IMG/VR virus record: IMGVR_UViG_3300030102_003916
Span: 44,237 to 73,734 of that record
Strand: one strand, 5' to 3'
DNA from: a virus
Length of the DNA: 29,498 nucleotides
The notes under the pieces were generated by a model that had not been told where the DNA came from, ran no database searches, and saw only the letters and a list, made by a program, of their open reading frames with translations. Shown one piece after another: positions 1 to 10,164 of the stretch. Positions within the stretch are counted from its first letter, which is position 1; each line of letters starts with the position of its first letter. Position numbers and translations under genes: made by a program.

Positions 1-432
1 AGGATACACGATGAAACAGGAATGGTGAATTTGGCAGGTGGCAATAACTTTCCATCAAATTTGGCAGGTTATGTCTCCAATGTCCGTTCTCTCTCATCAG
101 CAACGGTCACGATGGCCAAAGCACAATTGCCTCCAGACTTGTCTGATGGCGAACCTAAAACGAACTCCTTGTTCATCGGCCTCTCGACAATAAGGAGAAG
201 CATACTGAAAGATGTCTGGTCTGATCTGACAGGCTATAACTCAGGGGCGGTGGACTTGGTTGTTGGCACTAACGATGGTGTGACTAATACAGATGATACG
301 ACAGCAAATCAGAATCCATACATAAATAACGTATGGCTATTCAAAACGGCCTTGTGTAATGTTTCCGTATTCAATTACGCCCTTCCTAATTCTGAGTGTG
401 ACAAGATATTCGCTGCAAGAGGTGTGTGGTAA
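1..432 (+). CDS. C-terminal part of LamG/concanavalin-like structural protein (5' end outside window)
   Basis: The frame is open from base 1 with no required start, so this is the end of a longer gene; 143 codons are visible before the TAA at 430-432. The text ends in a pattern typical of LamG/concanavalin-type jelly-roll domains: 'LAGYVSNVRSLSSA' near the start, then 'VSVFNYALPNSECDKIF' near the end, which resembles the closing 'V.iYN.ALs..Ei..l' strand-helix of Laminin_G_3-like domains in phage tail fibres and adhesins. It is rich in N, S, T and G, as expected for a virion surface protein. The next gene starts in the overlapping TAATG, so the two are translated together. Role inferred: tail fibre or capsid decoration that binds host glycans. 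The domain call is by eye. Confidence 0.6.
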   Translation, partial: RIHDETGMVNLAGGNNFPSNLAGYVSNVRSLSSATVTMAKAQLPPDLSDGEPKTNSLFIGLSTIRRSILKDVWSDLTGYNSGAVDLVVGTNDGVTNTDDTTANQNPYINNVWLFKTALCNVSVFNYALPNSECDKIFAARGVW

Positions 433-3400
433 TGGCACGTTTCACCAAGCAGATATATCCTGCTATGGCAACGCCCCTTGCCTCTGCGAGTGGCTATCCT
501 GCAAGCGGATTCTTCGCTATGCACATCACTTACCCCGACACAGAGTACGATGATGCCGTGACTGATTGGGAGTACGGCACAAACACCAACGACCAATGGA
601 AGCAGGGTCTGACAGTAATTGTAAGGACACCATTGGCTACCGCTTCTGCACCCTCTGAGGACACTAACGTAATCGTGGTGGATCTTAAGCAAGCCGCAAC
701 AGATGATACGAATGGCAAGACCTACGACTTAGGAACAGAGGAAGCCACCAGGCTAATAGCGGCTAAAATCAACAGTCGCAGGGCAATTCAACAGGGAGAG
801 CATAGCAAGACTAGGTATCTCCGAGCTAGATATGTGAGGATGTCAGGGAAGCCAACCTATTCATCCACAGTCGCTTATGCAAAAGACGCACAGACGCTTC
901 GAGTGGAGTTAGATGGGGCTTACAGGCACGGCTTCCCATCAGGCACAGCATCATCGGGTACGATAACATACAACGATAGCAATCACACTAACCTGTCATT
1001 GACATACACGGCGATTACCCCTGTTAGGAGAGGTGGTAGGCAAGATGACTCATTACCAAAAACGCAGACCACACTCGTTGATTTCACAATATCCGGTGGC
1101 ACTTTGCAATCATTGATTTCGCAAGTCGGAGGATCTTATCCTGAGATAATTAGTAGTGCTACTGCTACGATAACAGGAGAACCGGCAAAACACACGGTTG
1201 TTCTAACTTGGGAAACAACCACTCCCAATGCCGCAGGTGGATATTGGGCTGCAGCCAATGGTGGGCCTGTATTCCAGGGAATAGGTGCTTCCGTACCCAC
1301 TTGGTATCTAGGAGCGAAACCTATGGATGGTGGAAACATGGGCTTACCTGCGCCTAATTACGACTCAAGAGGTTCAACTGCCACCGCACACTCATCCGGT
1401 CACGGATATGTCAGATTTAGCATTGAAGGTTTGAACTCCTGCAATCTTCCTGACATACCCCCTCCTGACTATACAGTCACCGAACCATCCATCGCACATA
1501 TTACCAAAGCCGACTCAGATACTACGGGTTCTAACAATATTAAACTCGCAGATATGGAATATGGGACAACATTCCCTGCATCATCAGGAGATATGCTCCA
1601 TCTCAACAACGGATATAGGGCAACGGCCACAAACAATTCCAATAATATGCTCTCTAATTCATATGATAATTTAACCAATGTCTCATATGTTGGAAACTTT
1701 GAGAGTGCAGGTATTGATGGAGATGGTAGTGTCAATGTTCCCCGACCCATATTCTCATCAAAGACTCTCAACACCTCTAGGGTATCAGGACTTCAAATCT
1801 CAAATGAAGAGAGAGTGTTTGAAGACATTATCACCACAGACGACCAGGGAAACAAACTGACCTTGTTCGGCAAATCTCCCTTCGGGGTGGTCATCAAGGA
1901 CTATGCCGTACAGAACACTAGGATTGACCCTACTACGGGTGAGGAGATTACAGGGCCATCCACAACAGATGGGAAACTAACTCCAAATATGCAGATACAA
2001 CTACCAGACCCCTCAGAGATACCAGGAGAGGTATTTGTCAGAAGCGGGCATGACCGCATCCAAGCCTACTCCAACCTAACTTGGGGGATGGGTGGTCTAA
2101 CGGCTCCTGACCCTCGCAGACCAGGCGTAGCAGAGGCATCAGGAGAGGCATCGCAGTTCGACACTCACGACAGGATGCTAATTTTCCACGTTCAGAGGCT
2201 TCTGCATCCCGATATGGCGACCAAACAGGGCTTGACCCCCCACACTACTGCCGGAGCCGTTCCAAGCGGCACAACACGTTTATTCTCAGCTCACAGGATA
2301 ACCGACCACGCAGAGCGAGGCTCAGTCCTAACGCAGACTAACAATGGAACGGCAACGGGATACCCCTATCCACACCATAGAATACGCTTTGCAAGGCAAG
2401 GACACTCGTTTGTGACTCCAATGACCCATAGGGGTACTCCTGCGGCTATGAGGAGACAGTTGCATCGTTCTCACGGATCTTCCTACTCTCTGCTATTTGA
2501 GGCGGAAACCGAGAACAAGCACCACGTCTTCGGTTCTGCTAAATCCACTAACAGTTCAACAATCTTTGAGTTGGATACGCTTGAAGTCAAAGACGAGAGT
2601 GGGTACAGGGCAAACGGCTCTTTCTCTTCAGATGGCGTTCCTGCTAGTGAACAAGGCGGATTCAGGCTACCTGATGTCAAGGCAGTCTATTCGAGCGTCA
2701 CCCCGAGAACGGACATTGACTACCTCGTTGCCCCTGGTCAGGAGCAAACTGAGACAATCGGAGCAGGTCATTTGGTCAGAAGGGCCGCACCAAGCAGGAC
2801 AACCACCACAAATTCGGGGCCAACTAGGCTGACTTTTGCCAATGCATTGAGTGGTGGGAGCCGATATAACACAAGTTCTGAGGCCATAACGAACGGCTTC
2901 ATGATTGGAGACTACGCACTAGCCGGAGGTCGCCCAATGGCCCCTGTAATTGACGTAGGATCGGCAAATTACTTTGTTTTAGGACTTGAAGAAGGGGTCG
3001 CAGTACCTCGTTCTGGTACTGAATTGGCTACTGTACCCCCTCTTCTGTGCCACGACCCTGAATATCTCAATCTAGCGGCCCTTACACCAGGAGGTAGTGG
3101 TGGTATAACGGCTACAAATGGTGACTTTGCACTACTCAACAAGGACAACACCGGAACAGGGTGTGTCCCTGACGCTTTCTTGTGTCATTGGTTAGCCGAA
3201 TACAACCATCCTGCACTACTCGGAACGAGCCGTGAGCACTACTTGACCTTCAGATACAGGGAGTCGGGGATGCCTCGGGCCTTGAACTACCCACCTACTA
3301 GGGGTCTGTACCTTCGCAACCACTCCAACCCCACCACTACTGCACAGGCAGAGAACGCCCTAGCCTTTGAGAGACTATACATCACACAATGGTTGCAGAA

Positions 3401-6400
3401 CTATGGATACAATGGATTGAATGCAGGAGGGCATGGGAATATAGTCGGGTTGAAGTCTGCTAACTCTGTGCTTATGGGCCATACTACCGTAAGGGAACCA
3501 CAAGGTACGCTCCGCATATTAACAGAATATGAGAATGTGCGCCATACTAGGGGAGAAGGTATAGGAGATGGCATCAATCCTGAGAGAACAGGTGTGACCA
3601 TATCTTATGATACTGATACAGATAGTGTGGCGTTCACCTCATATGTTTCTGTTGTCGATAGTATGGTCGCATATGATTACAGTCGTAGGTTGCCTGTAAG
3701 AGCCTGGGGTTTCCGAACTAGCTCAGACGCTTTGGATATGTTAGCAGGAGATCCTAATGAGCATCAGTCTGCTAACCAACCCGTCTATGGGAAGGGAAGA
3801 TTTGACGGTGGCATTCACGATACGATGAATAAGATTCCAAACGCCTCAACACACGGAGATTCCTGGGTGTTCCCGTCTGACTACAACGGTGTCGAGAGGA
3901 CAATGCCCATAGGATTGGTGCTGACTGCTCACACGGCAGAGGCCACGCCCTTCTCAAGCGTGATTAGAAGAAGCAACACGAAGCCCCTGCCGTCAGAGCA
4001 ACCAATTGGAATGGGACTCACTCTAGGGATGGACTCTGCGGGCCTAATCAAGCCAACTGCACTACCAGCAGGGGTGTGGCAACCGAAGACAGACCCGAAC
4101 AAAGGAGCAAACGAACCTTTGAAGGCAATACCGATGAACAAGGGTTCCGACCCGTTCATTGACTTGACACAATACACAGGATCGAACACCTATGCACAAT
4201 CATCCTCATCATCCGCAGTCAGCTCCACGCAATTCGGAGTAGGGGGTGGCTTCCACCACCTGAGAGGCAATGCTCTGCACACGAATGCATCAGCAATAGA
4301 CCACTCAAACACATCAAATGTCCATTATCCCACGACAGGATGGGGAATAGGGACACATAGCAATGCCACGATAACTAGCCTAACACCAATCCCTCTGTCT
4401 GAGATTAGCGACCACAGGCAGATTCAATCAAGGACAGAACCACGTCTTGGTTTCGTTATACAGACCGAAAGCGAGCGTCAGACAAACAAGAATATCCAAT
4501 ACTCAATACTCTCTACGAAGGCAGCATCATTGCACAGTGACTTGATTGTCGGTCAGCACTTCCCTGTAATGCCCTCCTGGTCTGTCAATACCAAGTTCAC
4601 CACTCACAACATGACGGTGAACCCCTCAAGCCCCTCAAGCCAAACAATCAGCAACCCGTACACTCTGCCCTCATGGAGTCCTGATACCAAAGACGACAAA
4701 GGAGATGGAGGTGCGGCGGTGTCCTCTTTGTCACTCACCAACGCAGGAACGGGATACACCTTCCCTAGTGGCACACTCGGATTCTCAGGCGGTGGTGGTG
4801 GAACAGGATTCTCAGGGACATACACTACGACAACCACTCTTGCCAATGCCACTCCCAATACTAACTCATCCCAACAATACACAGGTACAGGGACAGACAT
4901 CGTAGCCCTGTCCATCTCAGGCGGGGGAGGTTCGGGGGCCGCAGGAACGTACACGTTGAAACCAGATGGAAAGCCATTGAAAGGGTCTAATTTCACCATA
5001 ACTAACGCAGGATCATACTCATCCGTTCCCACTTTGACAATAGATGCCCCAACATCAGAAACACCTGGCAATGTCACGGCTACGGCAACCGCCGTTCTAG
5101 CATATGGTGCGAGTATGACTAATCCCAATAACACATCAGGTGGGACAGGATCTGTGTCGATTACTTATGAGTCAGAGAGCGAGGTTAGCGCAGAACAAAC
5201 ACCAAAGACCCTATCTGGTGGAACTATAACGCTAGAAAACGGACAAGACATTGGCCCATACACATTGCAAGGAGGAGCCACAACAGGGATAGCCTACATA
5301 GGAGATAAACCAGATACACAGAAGTTCACTTACACCGGAGTCAATACCTCCAACCCTTCGGCCCATCAATTCACGAATGTTTATATGTTGGGGCCAGTTA
5401 ATCAGAATTTTTCTGCTGGCACAAAAATCAGGCCATTGTCTCAACTTGGCGAATCAATAACAGGAACCACAGTTAGATTCAAGGCTACGCAAACTAGCCC
5501 TGCTCATACCACACAAGCAGAGGGAAAAATCGCATATAATTTCTCAGGTGGTAGGAATTACATCACATCATACTCCCTGACGCAAACAGGAGCTGGTTTC
5601 ACAAACGCTGGAACGAAGACAATGACTTTGCTAAATACAGGAAATGGGTACGGGCAACATAAGTTCGAGTCAAATGGCGACCAAACAACCGCCAATGCAG
5701 ATATTGGCTTGGCATCAAACGGGGTGTTGTCATCCATCACTATGACCAATGTAGGAGATGGTTATCTGTCCGTACCATCTGTGACTATCTCAGGCTCGGG
5801 CGGAGGTGCTATTACTGCCGCTATCAACACGGCCCACCCAACCACTAGAACGATTACTGACGTGAACATATCCAACAATGGAAGTGGATACACTTCAGCA
5901 CCAACGATAACCGCTACCACTCATCTAAGTGGAGGTGGTACGGCTCAGACAATCAACCCAATACTTGGTACGACAGGGCCGATAGCTTCTGTGAGCATAT
6001 CAAATGGCGGGTCAGGGTTCACAACCGCACCGACCATAGTTCCGAGTGGTAGCGGTAGCAACGCGGACATCACGCCTACTGTTCAACTACCAACCAACCC
6101 ATCTGTGCTGAATGCCGCTAAGACTCATGCAAAGGATGCTTGGACAGTCAGAGGTTCAGCAGACTTGCCACCCTGGGGTGGAACGTATATCCTTCGTAAG
6201 ACATACTTGAACAGAAGCGAAGAGGGAACACTCACTACTGACGTGTTCGGGACAGATGGCAACGCTACGACATCGAATCAGAAGAGGAAGTCGATTGACT
6301 ACTTCGTTCGACCCGTCAGGCCACTCAAACTCTTTGGCTTTGCATCAGACTTGTTGCAAGATGGATGGACACACGGCGCAAGATCATCAATAGGAGATGC

Positions 6401-8510
6401 AGATACGGAGTATCAGCCTTTCACTCGTGACAATCGGTATGGTGTTTTTGAATCAGACATGGAACAGACTCTTGGGACACTCCAATTCATCAGCACGGCA
6501 GAAGGGCTGTTCGAGATGTCCTGGCCGGATGCAAACGAGCTAGACTCCGTATTCCATTTGCTACCAAGCGCATCCATGCTACAATTCTTCAAGTCGGATG
6601 CGGTTCGCAAGACTGTCGATGGAGAGTTCAACCCCGAGATAGAAGCAAGATACTCACAGACCACTCATCCAGGTGGCGGAGAGAGCCTTCACCAATCCGA
6701 AGCAAGATACAGGGCAGAGGGAACAGGTGTAAGCGGCGACTTCGTGAAGCAGACGACACCTGATGGTGTGACTCACACGCACATGGATTCTGCAATGAGG
6801 TTGTATCCTCAGTTCGAGGTCACTAGACACGTTAGCAACAATGTGTTCCTCAAGGATGCATCTATGCTGCCTACATCCGGCACACTGTTCATAGTCGGGA
6901 AGGGCAAGATAACCTACACAGGCAAGACCAGGAATAAACTAACAGGCGTGACTAACAATACGGGAGTAGGTGACTTGACGGGTTCCATACTCCGTTATAC
7001 TACCGAGACAAGTCCCTCAACACTAGCAGACATACGGTCTTTGACTCTCCCTCATTTGGTATCTCCTACGTTCATAGACAATTCAATAGTATTGGCAAAG
7101 CAAGAGTCCGCTTTGTGGAATCGTTTCGATACTGCCTCAAGCACGGTCAAACCCACTACTCTCTCATACCGAGGACTGTTGGAGTATGATCCAGCAGACT
7201 TCTTCATGATTAATCAAAGACCAATACTCATAGAGAATGGCAAGACCTCTGCTCAAATCAAAACGACATCGCCTTCAATTACAGCAATCAGATTCGATGG
7301 AAAGACAGTATCTTCATCACACTTCCCGCCATACTTGTTTGACCAGACCGGATTCTCATTGAGGATAGCGGGTGTCGAAACAGATGAGTTGTCCACCTTC
7401 CTGCAATTCAGGAACATAGATTCTGACAGTCTGTCTGATGCTGGTTTAACACAAGGCCCGATACTGCTTGGTCAGCTCGGTTTCGTAGGTATCAGAACAA
7501 GTGATGCCACGCTGACGTTGCTCAATGATGCAGGGGCAGACTTAGCGGCGTATAACGTCACACCAACCAACGCCCTACTATCAAAGGATAGAGAGACATC
7601 CTCGACCTTAGATGCTCACCCATCTCTTCGTTTGGTTTCAGACCACTCCAACGTCTTCACGGCAAGGAAGACTAGAGGCTTGAACATCATGGAAATCATA
7701 CGAAACCTCACACAGATAGATGGCAAGCAATTGGTGAATGAGAGAAATGGCTCACTCATCTATTCATCTAACAGTTTCAATGGGCGTGGCGCAACACTAG
7801 GCATGGGTAGTGGTATTAGATCTCTAGTCGTCAGCAAAATGTTTGATTCGCCTAATGAGATAGTTGTCGTAGGTGACTCACTCGCAGAGAACGAGAGGGT
7901 GTTCGTAGTCGTCAAGGACTTGGAGAGGATGAAAAACGAAGCAAGCAAAGGCGCAACGAGCAACATGGTTCGTACACTCAGGCAGGAGATTCCTGGGCTA
8001 AAGACAAACACCGAGGCTTTGAAACTCGCCAAGTCCATCTTAGCAAGAGCTGAGAATGGTGCGCCACTTGTGACATTAGAGGGTGCATTCAGAGCATCAT
8101 CAATCCAACCAGGAGAGATTGTGAAGATTGACCTGCCGACTCATGGACTAAGAGGAGACTTCGCAGTATTTGAGGCGACACACAATTACTCCAACATGAT
8201 GAGTAATTTCATAGTGGCACAGTATGACAAAGGAATCGAAGGCATACTCTCCGATCTTCAAGCGGTGTCGGGCAACTCATCACCACTAGATGAGTCAGCA
8301 GGACAGGTAGTGGATGTTGCCGAAGTGTCGATGTCTGCGGGTATAAACGTGGTAGCAGTCCACAAGGTATTTGTGCGTAATGTGAACAATACAGGATTCA
8401 TAATAGGGGCGAAACACACTAATGGAATGGGGAAAATCGGAGTGCGTGACGGGAACAAGCGGGGGCGACCCATCGGGGCCAGCAAGAGTTTGTATTACGA
8501 GGTGAAATGA
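432..8510 (+). CDS. Giant tail hub/adhesin-like structural protein (~2692 aa)
   Basis: The ATG at 432 overlaps the previous TAA (TAATG) and has a GAGGTG site 7 bases upstream; an in-frame GTG at 426 would sit inside that site, so it is less likely. The first ~1400 residues are G/S/T/N-rich with no domain I can name. Residues ~1427-1885 hold beta repeats built on 'G(S/T/D)GY..(A/V)P.(I/V)T' (separate entry). Residues ~2415-2610 resemble the central baseplate/tail-tip hub of tailed phages: 'NIMEIIRNLTQIDGKQL', then a helix and 'LEGAFRASSIQPGEIVKIDLP' followed by 'FAVFEATHNYSN', the usual arrangement in which a hub states a reference point and returns to a beta barrel. A short G/K-rich tail follows. 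No signal peptide or membrane segment is visible. It fills nearly 30% of the window. Most likely a tail-tip/hub protein with receptor-binding insertions; the hub call is moderate, the virion role is firmer. Confidence 0.7.
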   Translation: MARFTKQIYPAMATPLASASGYPASGFFAMHITYPDTEYDDAVTDWEYGTNTNDQWKQGLTVIVRTPLATASAPSEDTNVIVVDLKQAATDDTNGKTYDLGTEEATRLIAAKINSRRAIQQGEHSKTRYLRARYVRMSGKPTYSSTVAYAKDAQTLRVELDGAYRHGFPSGTASSGTITYNDSNHTNLSLTYTAITPVRRGGRQDDSLPKTQTTLVDFTISGGTLQSLISQVGGSYPEIISSATATITGEPAKHTVVLTWETTTPNAAGGYWAAANGGPVFQGIGASVPTWYLGAKPMDGGNMGLPAPNYDSRGSTATAHSSGHGYVRFSIEGLNSCNLPDIPPPDYTVTEPSIAHITKADSDTTGSNNIKLADMEYGTTFPASSGDMLHLNNGYRATATNNSNNMLSNSYDNLTNVSYVGNFESAGIDGDGSVNVPRPIFSSKTLNTSRVSGLQISNEERVFEDIITTDDQGNKLTLFGKSPFGVVIKDYAVQNTRIDPTTGEEITGPSTTDGKLTPNMQIQLPDPSEIPGEVFVRSGHDRIQAYSNLTWGMGGLTAPDPRRPGVAEASGEASQFDTHDRMLIFHVQRLLHPDMATKQGLTPHTTAGAVPSGTTRLFSAHRITDHAERGSVLTQTNNGTATGYPYPHHRIRFARQGHSFVTPMTHRGTPAAMRRQLHRSHGSSYSLLFEAETENKHHVFGSAKSTNSSTIFELDTLEVKDESGYRANGSFSSDGVPASEQGGFRLPDVKAVYSSVTPRTDIDYLVAPGQEQTETIGAGHLVRRAAPSRTTTTNSGPTRLTFANALSGGSRYNTSSEAITNGFMIGDYALAGGRPMAPVIDVGSANYFVLGLEEGVAVPRSGTELATVPPLLCHDPEYLNLAALTPGGSGGITATNGDFALLNKDNTGTGCVPDAFLCHWLAEYNHPALLGTSREHYLTFRYRESGMPRALNYPPTRGLYLRNHSNPTTTAQAENALAFERLYITQWLQNYGYNGLNAGGHGNIVGLKSANSVLMGHTTVREPQGTLRILTEYENVRHTRGEGIGDGINPERTGVTISYDTDTDSVAFTSYVSVVDSMVAYDYSRRLPVRAWGFRTSSDALDMLAGDPNEHQSANQPVYGKGRFDGGIHDTMNKIPNASTHGDSWVFPSDYNGVERTMPIGLVLTAHTAEATPFSSVIRRSNTKPLPSEQPIGMGLTLGMDSAGLIKPTALPAGVWQPKTDPNKGANEPLKAIPMNKGSDPFIDLTQYTGSNTYAQSSSSSAVSSTQFGVGGGFHHLRGNALHTNASAIDHSNTSNVHYPTTGWGIGTHSNATITSLTPIPLSEISDHRQIQSRTEPRLGFVIQTESERQTNKNIQYSILSTKAASLHSDLIVGQHFPVMPSWSVNTKFTTHNMTVNPSSPSSQTISNPYTLPSWSPDTKDDKGDGGAAVSSLSLTNAGTGYTFPSGTLGFSGGGGGTGFSGTYTTTTTLANATPNTNSSQQYTGTGTDIVALSISGGGGSGAAGTYTLKPDGKPLKGSNFTITNAGSYSSVPTLTIDAPTSETPGNVTATATAVLAYGASMTNPNNTSGGTGSVSITYESESEVSAEQTPKTLSGGTITLENGQDIGPYTLQGGATTGIAYIGDKPDTQKFTYTGVNTSNPSAHQFTNVYMLGPVNQNFSAGTKIRPLSQLGESITGTTVRFKATQTSPAHTTQAEGKIAYNFSGGRNYITSYSLTQTGAGFTNAGTKTMTLLNTGNGYGQHKFESNGDQTTANADIGLASNGVLSSITMTNVGDGYLSVPSVTISGSGGGAITAAINTAHPTTRTITDVNISNNGSGYTSAPTITATTHLSGGGTAQTINPILGTTGPIASVSISNGGSGFTTAPTIVPSGSGSNADITPTVQLPTNPSVLNAAKTHAKDAWTVRGSADLPPWGGTYILRKTYLNRSEEGTLTTDVFGTDGNATTSNQKRKSIDYFVRPVRPLKLFGFASDLLQDGWTHGARSSIGDADTEYQPFTRDNRYGVFESDMEQTLGTLQFISTAEGLFEMSWPDANELDSVFHLLPSASMLQFFKSDAVRKTVDGEFNPEIEARYSQTTHPGGGESLHQSEARYRAEGTGVSGDFVKQTTPDGVTHTHMDSAMRLYPQFEVTRHVSNNVFLKDASMLPTSGTLFIVGKGKITYTGKTRNKLTGVTNNTGVGDLTGSILRYTTETSPSTLADIRSLTLPHLVSPTFIDNSIVLAKQESALWNRFDTASSTVKPTTLSYRGLLEYDPADFFMINQRPILIENGKTSAQIKTTSPSITAIRFDGKTVSSSHFPPYLFDQTGFSLRIAGVETDELSTFLQFRNIDSDSLSDAGLTQGPILLGQLGFVGIRTSDATLTLLNDAGADLAAYNVTPTNALLSKDRETSSTLDAHPSLRLVSDHSNVFTARKTRGLNIMEIIRNLTQIDGKQLVNERNGSLIYSSNSFNGRGATLGMGSGIRSLVVSKMFDSPNEIVVVGDSLAENERVFVVVKDLERMKNEASKGATSNMVRTLRQEIPGLKTNTEALKLAKSILARAENGAPLVTLEGAFRASSIQPGEIVKIDLPTHGLRGDFAVFEATHNYSNMMSNFIVAQYDKGIEGILSDLQAVSGNSSPLDESAGQVVDVAEVSMSAGINVVAVHKVFVRNVNNTGFIIGAKHTNGMGKIGVRDGNKRGRPIGASKSLYYEVK
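4710..6085 (+). repeat. Degenerate GSGY-type protein repeats inside the giant tail protein
   Basis: At least six related units occur at about residues 1437, 1525, 1735, 1773, 1815 and 1858 of the giant protein. The core is a short beta strand, then N-x-G-x-G-[YF], a few residues, A/V-P-x-[IL], and a glycine-rich stretch. Clear examples are 'NNGSGYTSAPTI' and 'NGGSGFTTAPTI'. A non-repeat insert of about 170 residues separates the second unit from the third. Similar repeats are common in tail fibre and structural proteins of marine phages. They probably form a stacked beta structure. At DNA level the units are diverged, so this is not a recent tandem duplication. Confidence 0.7.
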
Positions 8511-8851
8511 TGCCGGTATTAGATTCATTGAAGTCCGCTTTGACAGACCATCTGTCCACGTTAGTCACACGCATGACTCTCGGTTCAAGTGGTGGCGATG
8601 CATCAAGCAGAGATGGTGGTGCAGGGACACCACAGATAACCACTATACCCCAGGTCAGCAAGATAGATGATAGAACGATTGCAGTCACGGCTAACTTCGA
8701 TACTCAGCAGACATCCTCTGAGGCAATCAAGGAAGTCGCTTTGCATGGTGACACAGCATTGGACACACCTGCATATCGTGCGACATTCCTACCCATAGAT
8801 AAGAATACGACCAATGAGATAAGAGTCGATGTTCTGATGGAGGTGAGATAA
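8510..8851 (+). CDS. Small baseplate/tail-fibre-associated protein
   Basis: 113 residues. Two adjacent ATGs (8507 and 8510) are possible; GGTGA at 8501-8505 is better spaced for 8510, which gives a TGATG overlap with the giant gene. The C-terminal half reads 'SEAIKEVALHGDTALDTPAYRATFLPI' in segments and ends in a strand 'EIRVDVLMEV'. This resembles the short phage tail proteins in which 'E.gLf.g....aR..f.pi.K....l.v.w.i' closes a small beta domain next to the tail fibre genes. The N-terminus is helical and the middle is a G/S/D-rich linker. It sits between the hub-like gene and another tail gene, in agreement with a tail-tip role. Function is inferred from this pattern and position only. Confidence 0.6.
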   Translation: MPVLDSLKSALTDHLSTLVTRMTLGSSGGDASSRDGGAGTPQITTIPQVSKIDDRTIAVTANFDTQQTSSEAIKEVALHGDTALDTPAYRATFLPIDKNTTNEIRVDVLMEVR

Positions 8852-8852
8852 C

Positions 8853-9935
8853 ATGGCAGGATTGGGTCAGGGACACGAAACGGCAAATCAATCGTATCAG
8901 TCAGATGGACTTAGAGACACAGATGTCCTGGCTAGTCCCACTCTTACTAACTTCAACGAACGTGGTCTGCTCAACGGAGTCGTGCCTATCATCTCCAATG
9001 ACTATGACTCGGGTTCTCGCAATTCATCCACGACAGGCAACTGTGCTTGCTCCACATCGGGCAGTCAATCTATTGTGATAGCGGCTGGAACCTTAGTGGT
9101 CGATGGTGTGTTCTATTCCATAACCACATCCACCTTGAACGTGGCATCTGTGACGGCACAGTATGCGACATACAATTCAAGCACAGCTCCGACACTCTCT
9201 GCCAACCATGAAAGAATACTCTTGGTGTATTTCGATCCTGATCTTACGAATAATATCGGTTTCGTCTATGGTGCTTCAATAGATACTTCGAGTGGAGCAT
9301 ACCCTCAAAGCCCATCAGCTCATCTTGCCAATCAAACGATAGTCCTGGCCTCTGCTAGATTGCACAGGAATAACAACCAAGTCGAGATTGCATCACTCGA
9401 AGACAAGAGGGTCTTCGTAAGACCAGGCCCGATACCCGTGTCATCACTCATAGATGGTGGCGCAGCATCCATGCCCAAAAACAACTTCCTATCGGGCAAT
9501 CAAGGAAACCTACCGATTACCGATTTAGGATTCATCTTCGCCCGTGACCCTGCGGGACTTGGCGACCACCCTGACGGTAGCGGCGGCACACATCTGTTCT
9601 ATCAGTCCGATCAGAGAATCAACCAAGCAGGAACAGGCGGGGCATATCAGATAACGCCGACACACAGGACATCCATACTGACAGGAACATACACAGGAGC
9701 GCAGAAGAACTTCACATTGGAATACAGTCCTCTCGGTTCCCAGGATGAGGCATCAACCAAACTTATCGAGGTCGTCATGTATAAGTCAGGAACGCCACGC
9801 TTCATCGCTACTCTCATACAAGGACTAGACTACACCATATCTGCAAACGTAGTGACCGTCAATGGCTCACTAGGATATACAGGCACACCAACTCACGTTA
9901 GGATTTCTTATGTTCATGCGGGGCATACAGGTTGA
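8853..9935 (+). CDS. Tail/baseplate structural protein (DUF4815-like N-terminal architecture)
   Basis: 360 residues. The start is well fixed by a perfect archaeal GGAGGTGA six bases before the ATG, one base after the previous stop. The first ~200 residues read like baseplate/fibre-anchor proteins: 'SIVIAAGTLVVDGVFYSI' (a strand stating an offset and value), then 'NHERILLVYFDPDL', then 'VEIASLEDKRVFVRPGPI'. This order recalls DUF4815-type phage tail proteins, but I cannot confirm it. The middle has a G/D-rich loop with 'HPDGSGGTHLFY', and the last ~90 residues are beta rich ('RTSILTGTYTGAQKNFTLEY', 'TPTHVRISYVHAG'), perhaps a receptor-binding or adaptor domain. A pair of close Cys (CAC) near residue 65 may be structural. 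Confidence 0.65.
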   Translation: MAGLGQGHETANQSYQSDGLRDTDVLASPTLTNFNERGLLNGVVPIISNDYDSGSRNSSTTGNCACSTSGSQSIVIAAGTLVVDGVFYSITTSTLNVASVTAQYATYNSSTAPTLSANHERILLVYFDPDLTNNIGFVYGASIDTSSGAYPQSPSAHLANQTIVLASARLHRNNNQVEIASLEDKRVFVRPGPIPVSSLIDGGAASMPKNNFLSGNQGNLPITDLGFIFARDPAGLGDHPDGSGGTHLFYQSDQRINQAGTGGAYQITPTHRTSILTGTYTGAQKNFTLEYSPLGSQDEASTKLIEVVMYKSGTPRFIATLIQGLDYTISANVVTVNGSLGYTGTPTHVRISYVHAGHTG

Positions 9936-10164
9936 TTGGCGAGATAGCATTGTGGTGGATTATGTTGGGAGTGATTTATTGGGCAACATAAATCATTACC
10001 AAGACAAGATTAGCCAGGATTGTCCAGACTGTGGCAATCGTGTGTTGGCTATCCGCATCAATGGTTTCTATGCCGGTTCGAGAGATAGAATATTTTTATG
10101 GGAATGTCCGTTGTGTGAAAGCGTGTGGAAGAAGCTCAAGCCCAAGTTGAAGGTGGAAGCATGA
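9910..10164 (+). CDS. Small zinc-ribbon protein, end of virion module
   Basis: 84 residues. The ATG at 9910 has AGGA six bases upstream and lies inside the end of the previous gene (26 bases overlap); ATG 9916 is an alternative. Two Cys pairs, 'CPDCGNRV' and 'CPLCESVW', 30 residues apart, form a classic zinc ribbon in which the second knuckle ends with the tryptophan common in TFIIS/Rpb9-like ribbons. The N-terminus has 'DWRDSIVVDYVG', the C-terminus is basic (KKLKPKLK). It could bind nucleic acid or act as a small regulator; nothing shows which. It is translationally linked to the tail gene before it and to the next gene (ATGA). Confidence 0.7.
   Translation: MFMRGIQVDWRDSIVVDYVGSDLLGNINHYQDKISQDCPDCGNRVLAIRINGFYAGSRDRIFLWECPLCESVWKKLKPKLKVEA

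Noticed and set aside
4604-5134. Minus-strand frame of 176 codons inside the giant tail gene
   Set aside because: It is the mirror of the repeat zone: low-complexity V/P text, no ribosome site, fully within a long conserved-looking plus-strand gene.
4710-6085. Collagen-like repeats
   Set aside because: Glycines are not spaced every third residue with Pro; the units fit GSGY beta repeats.
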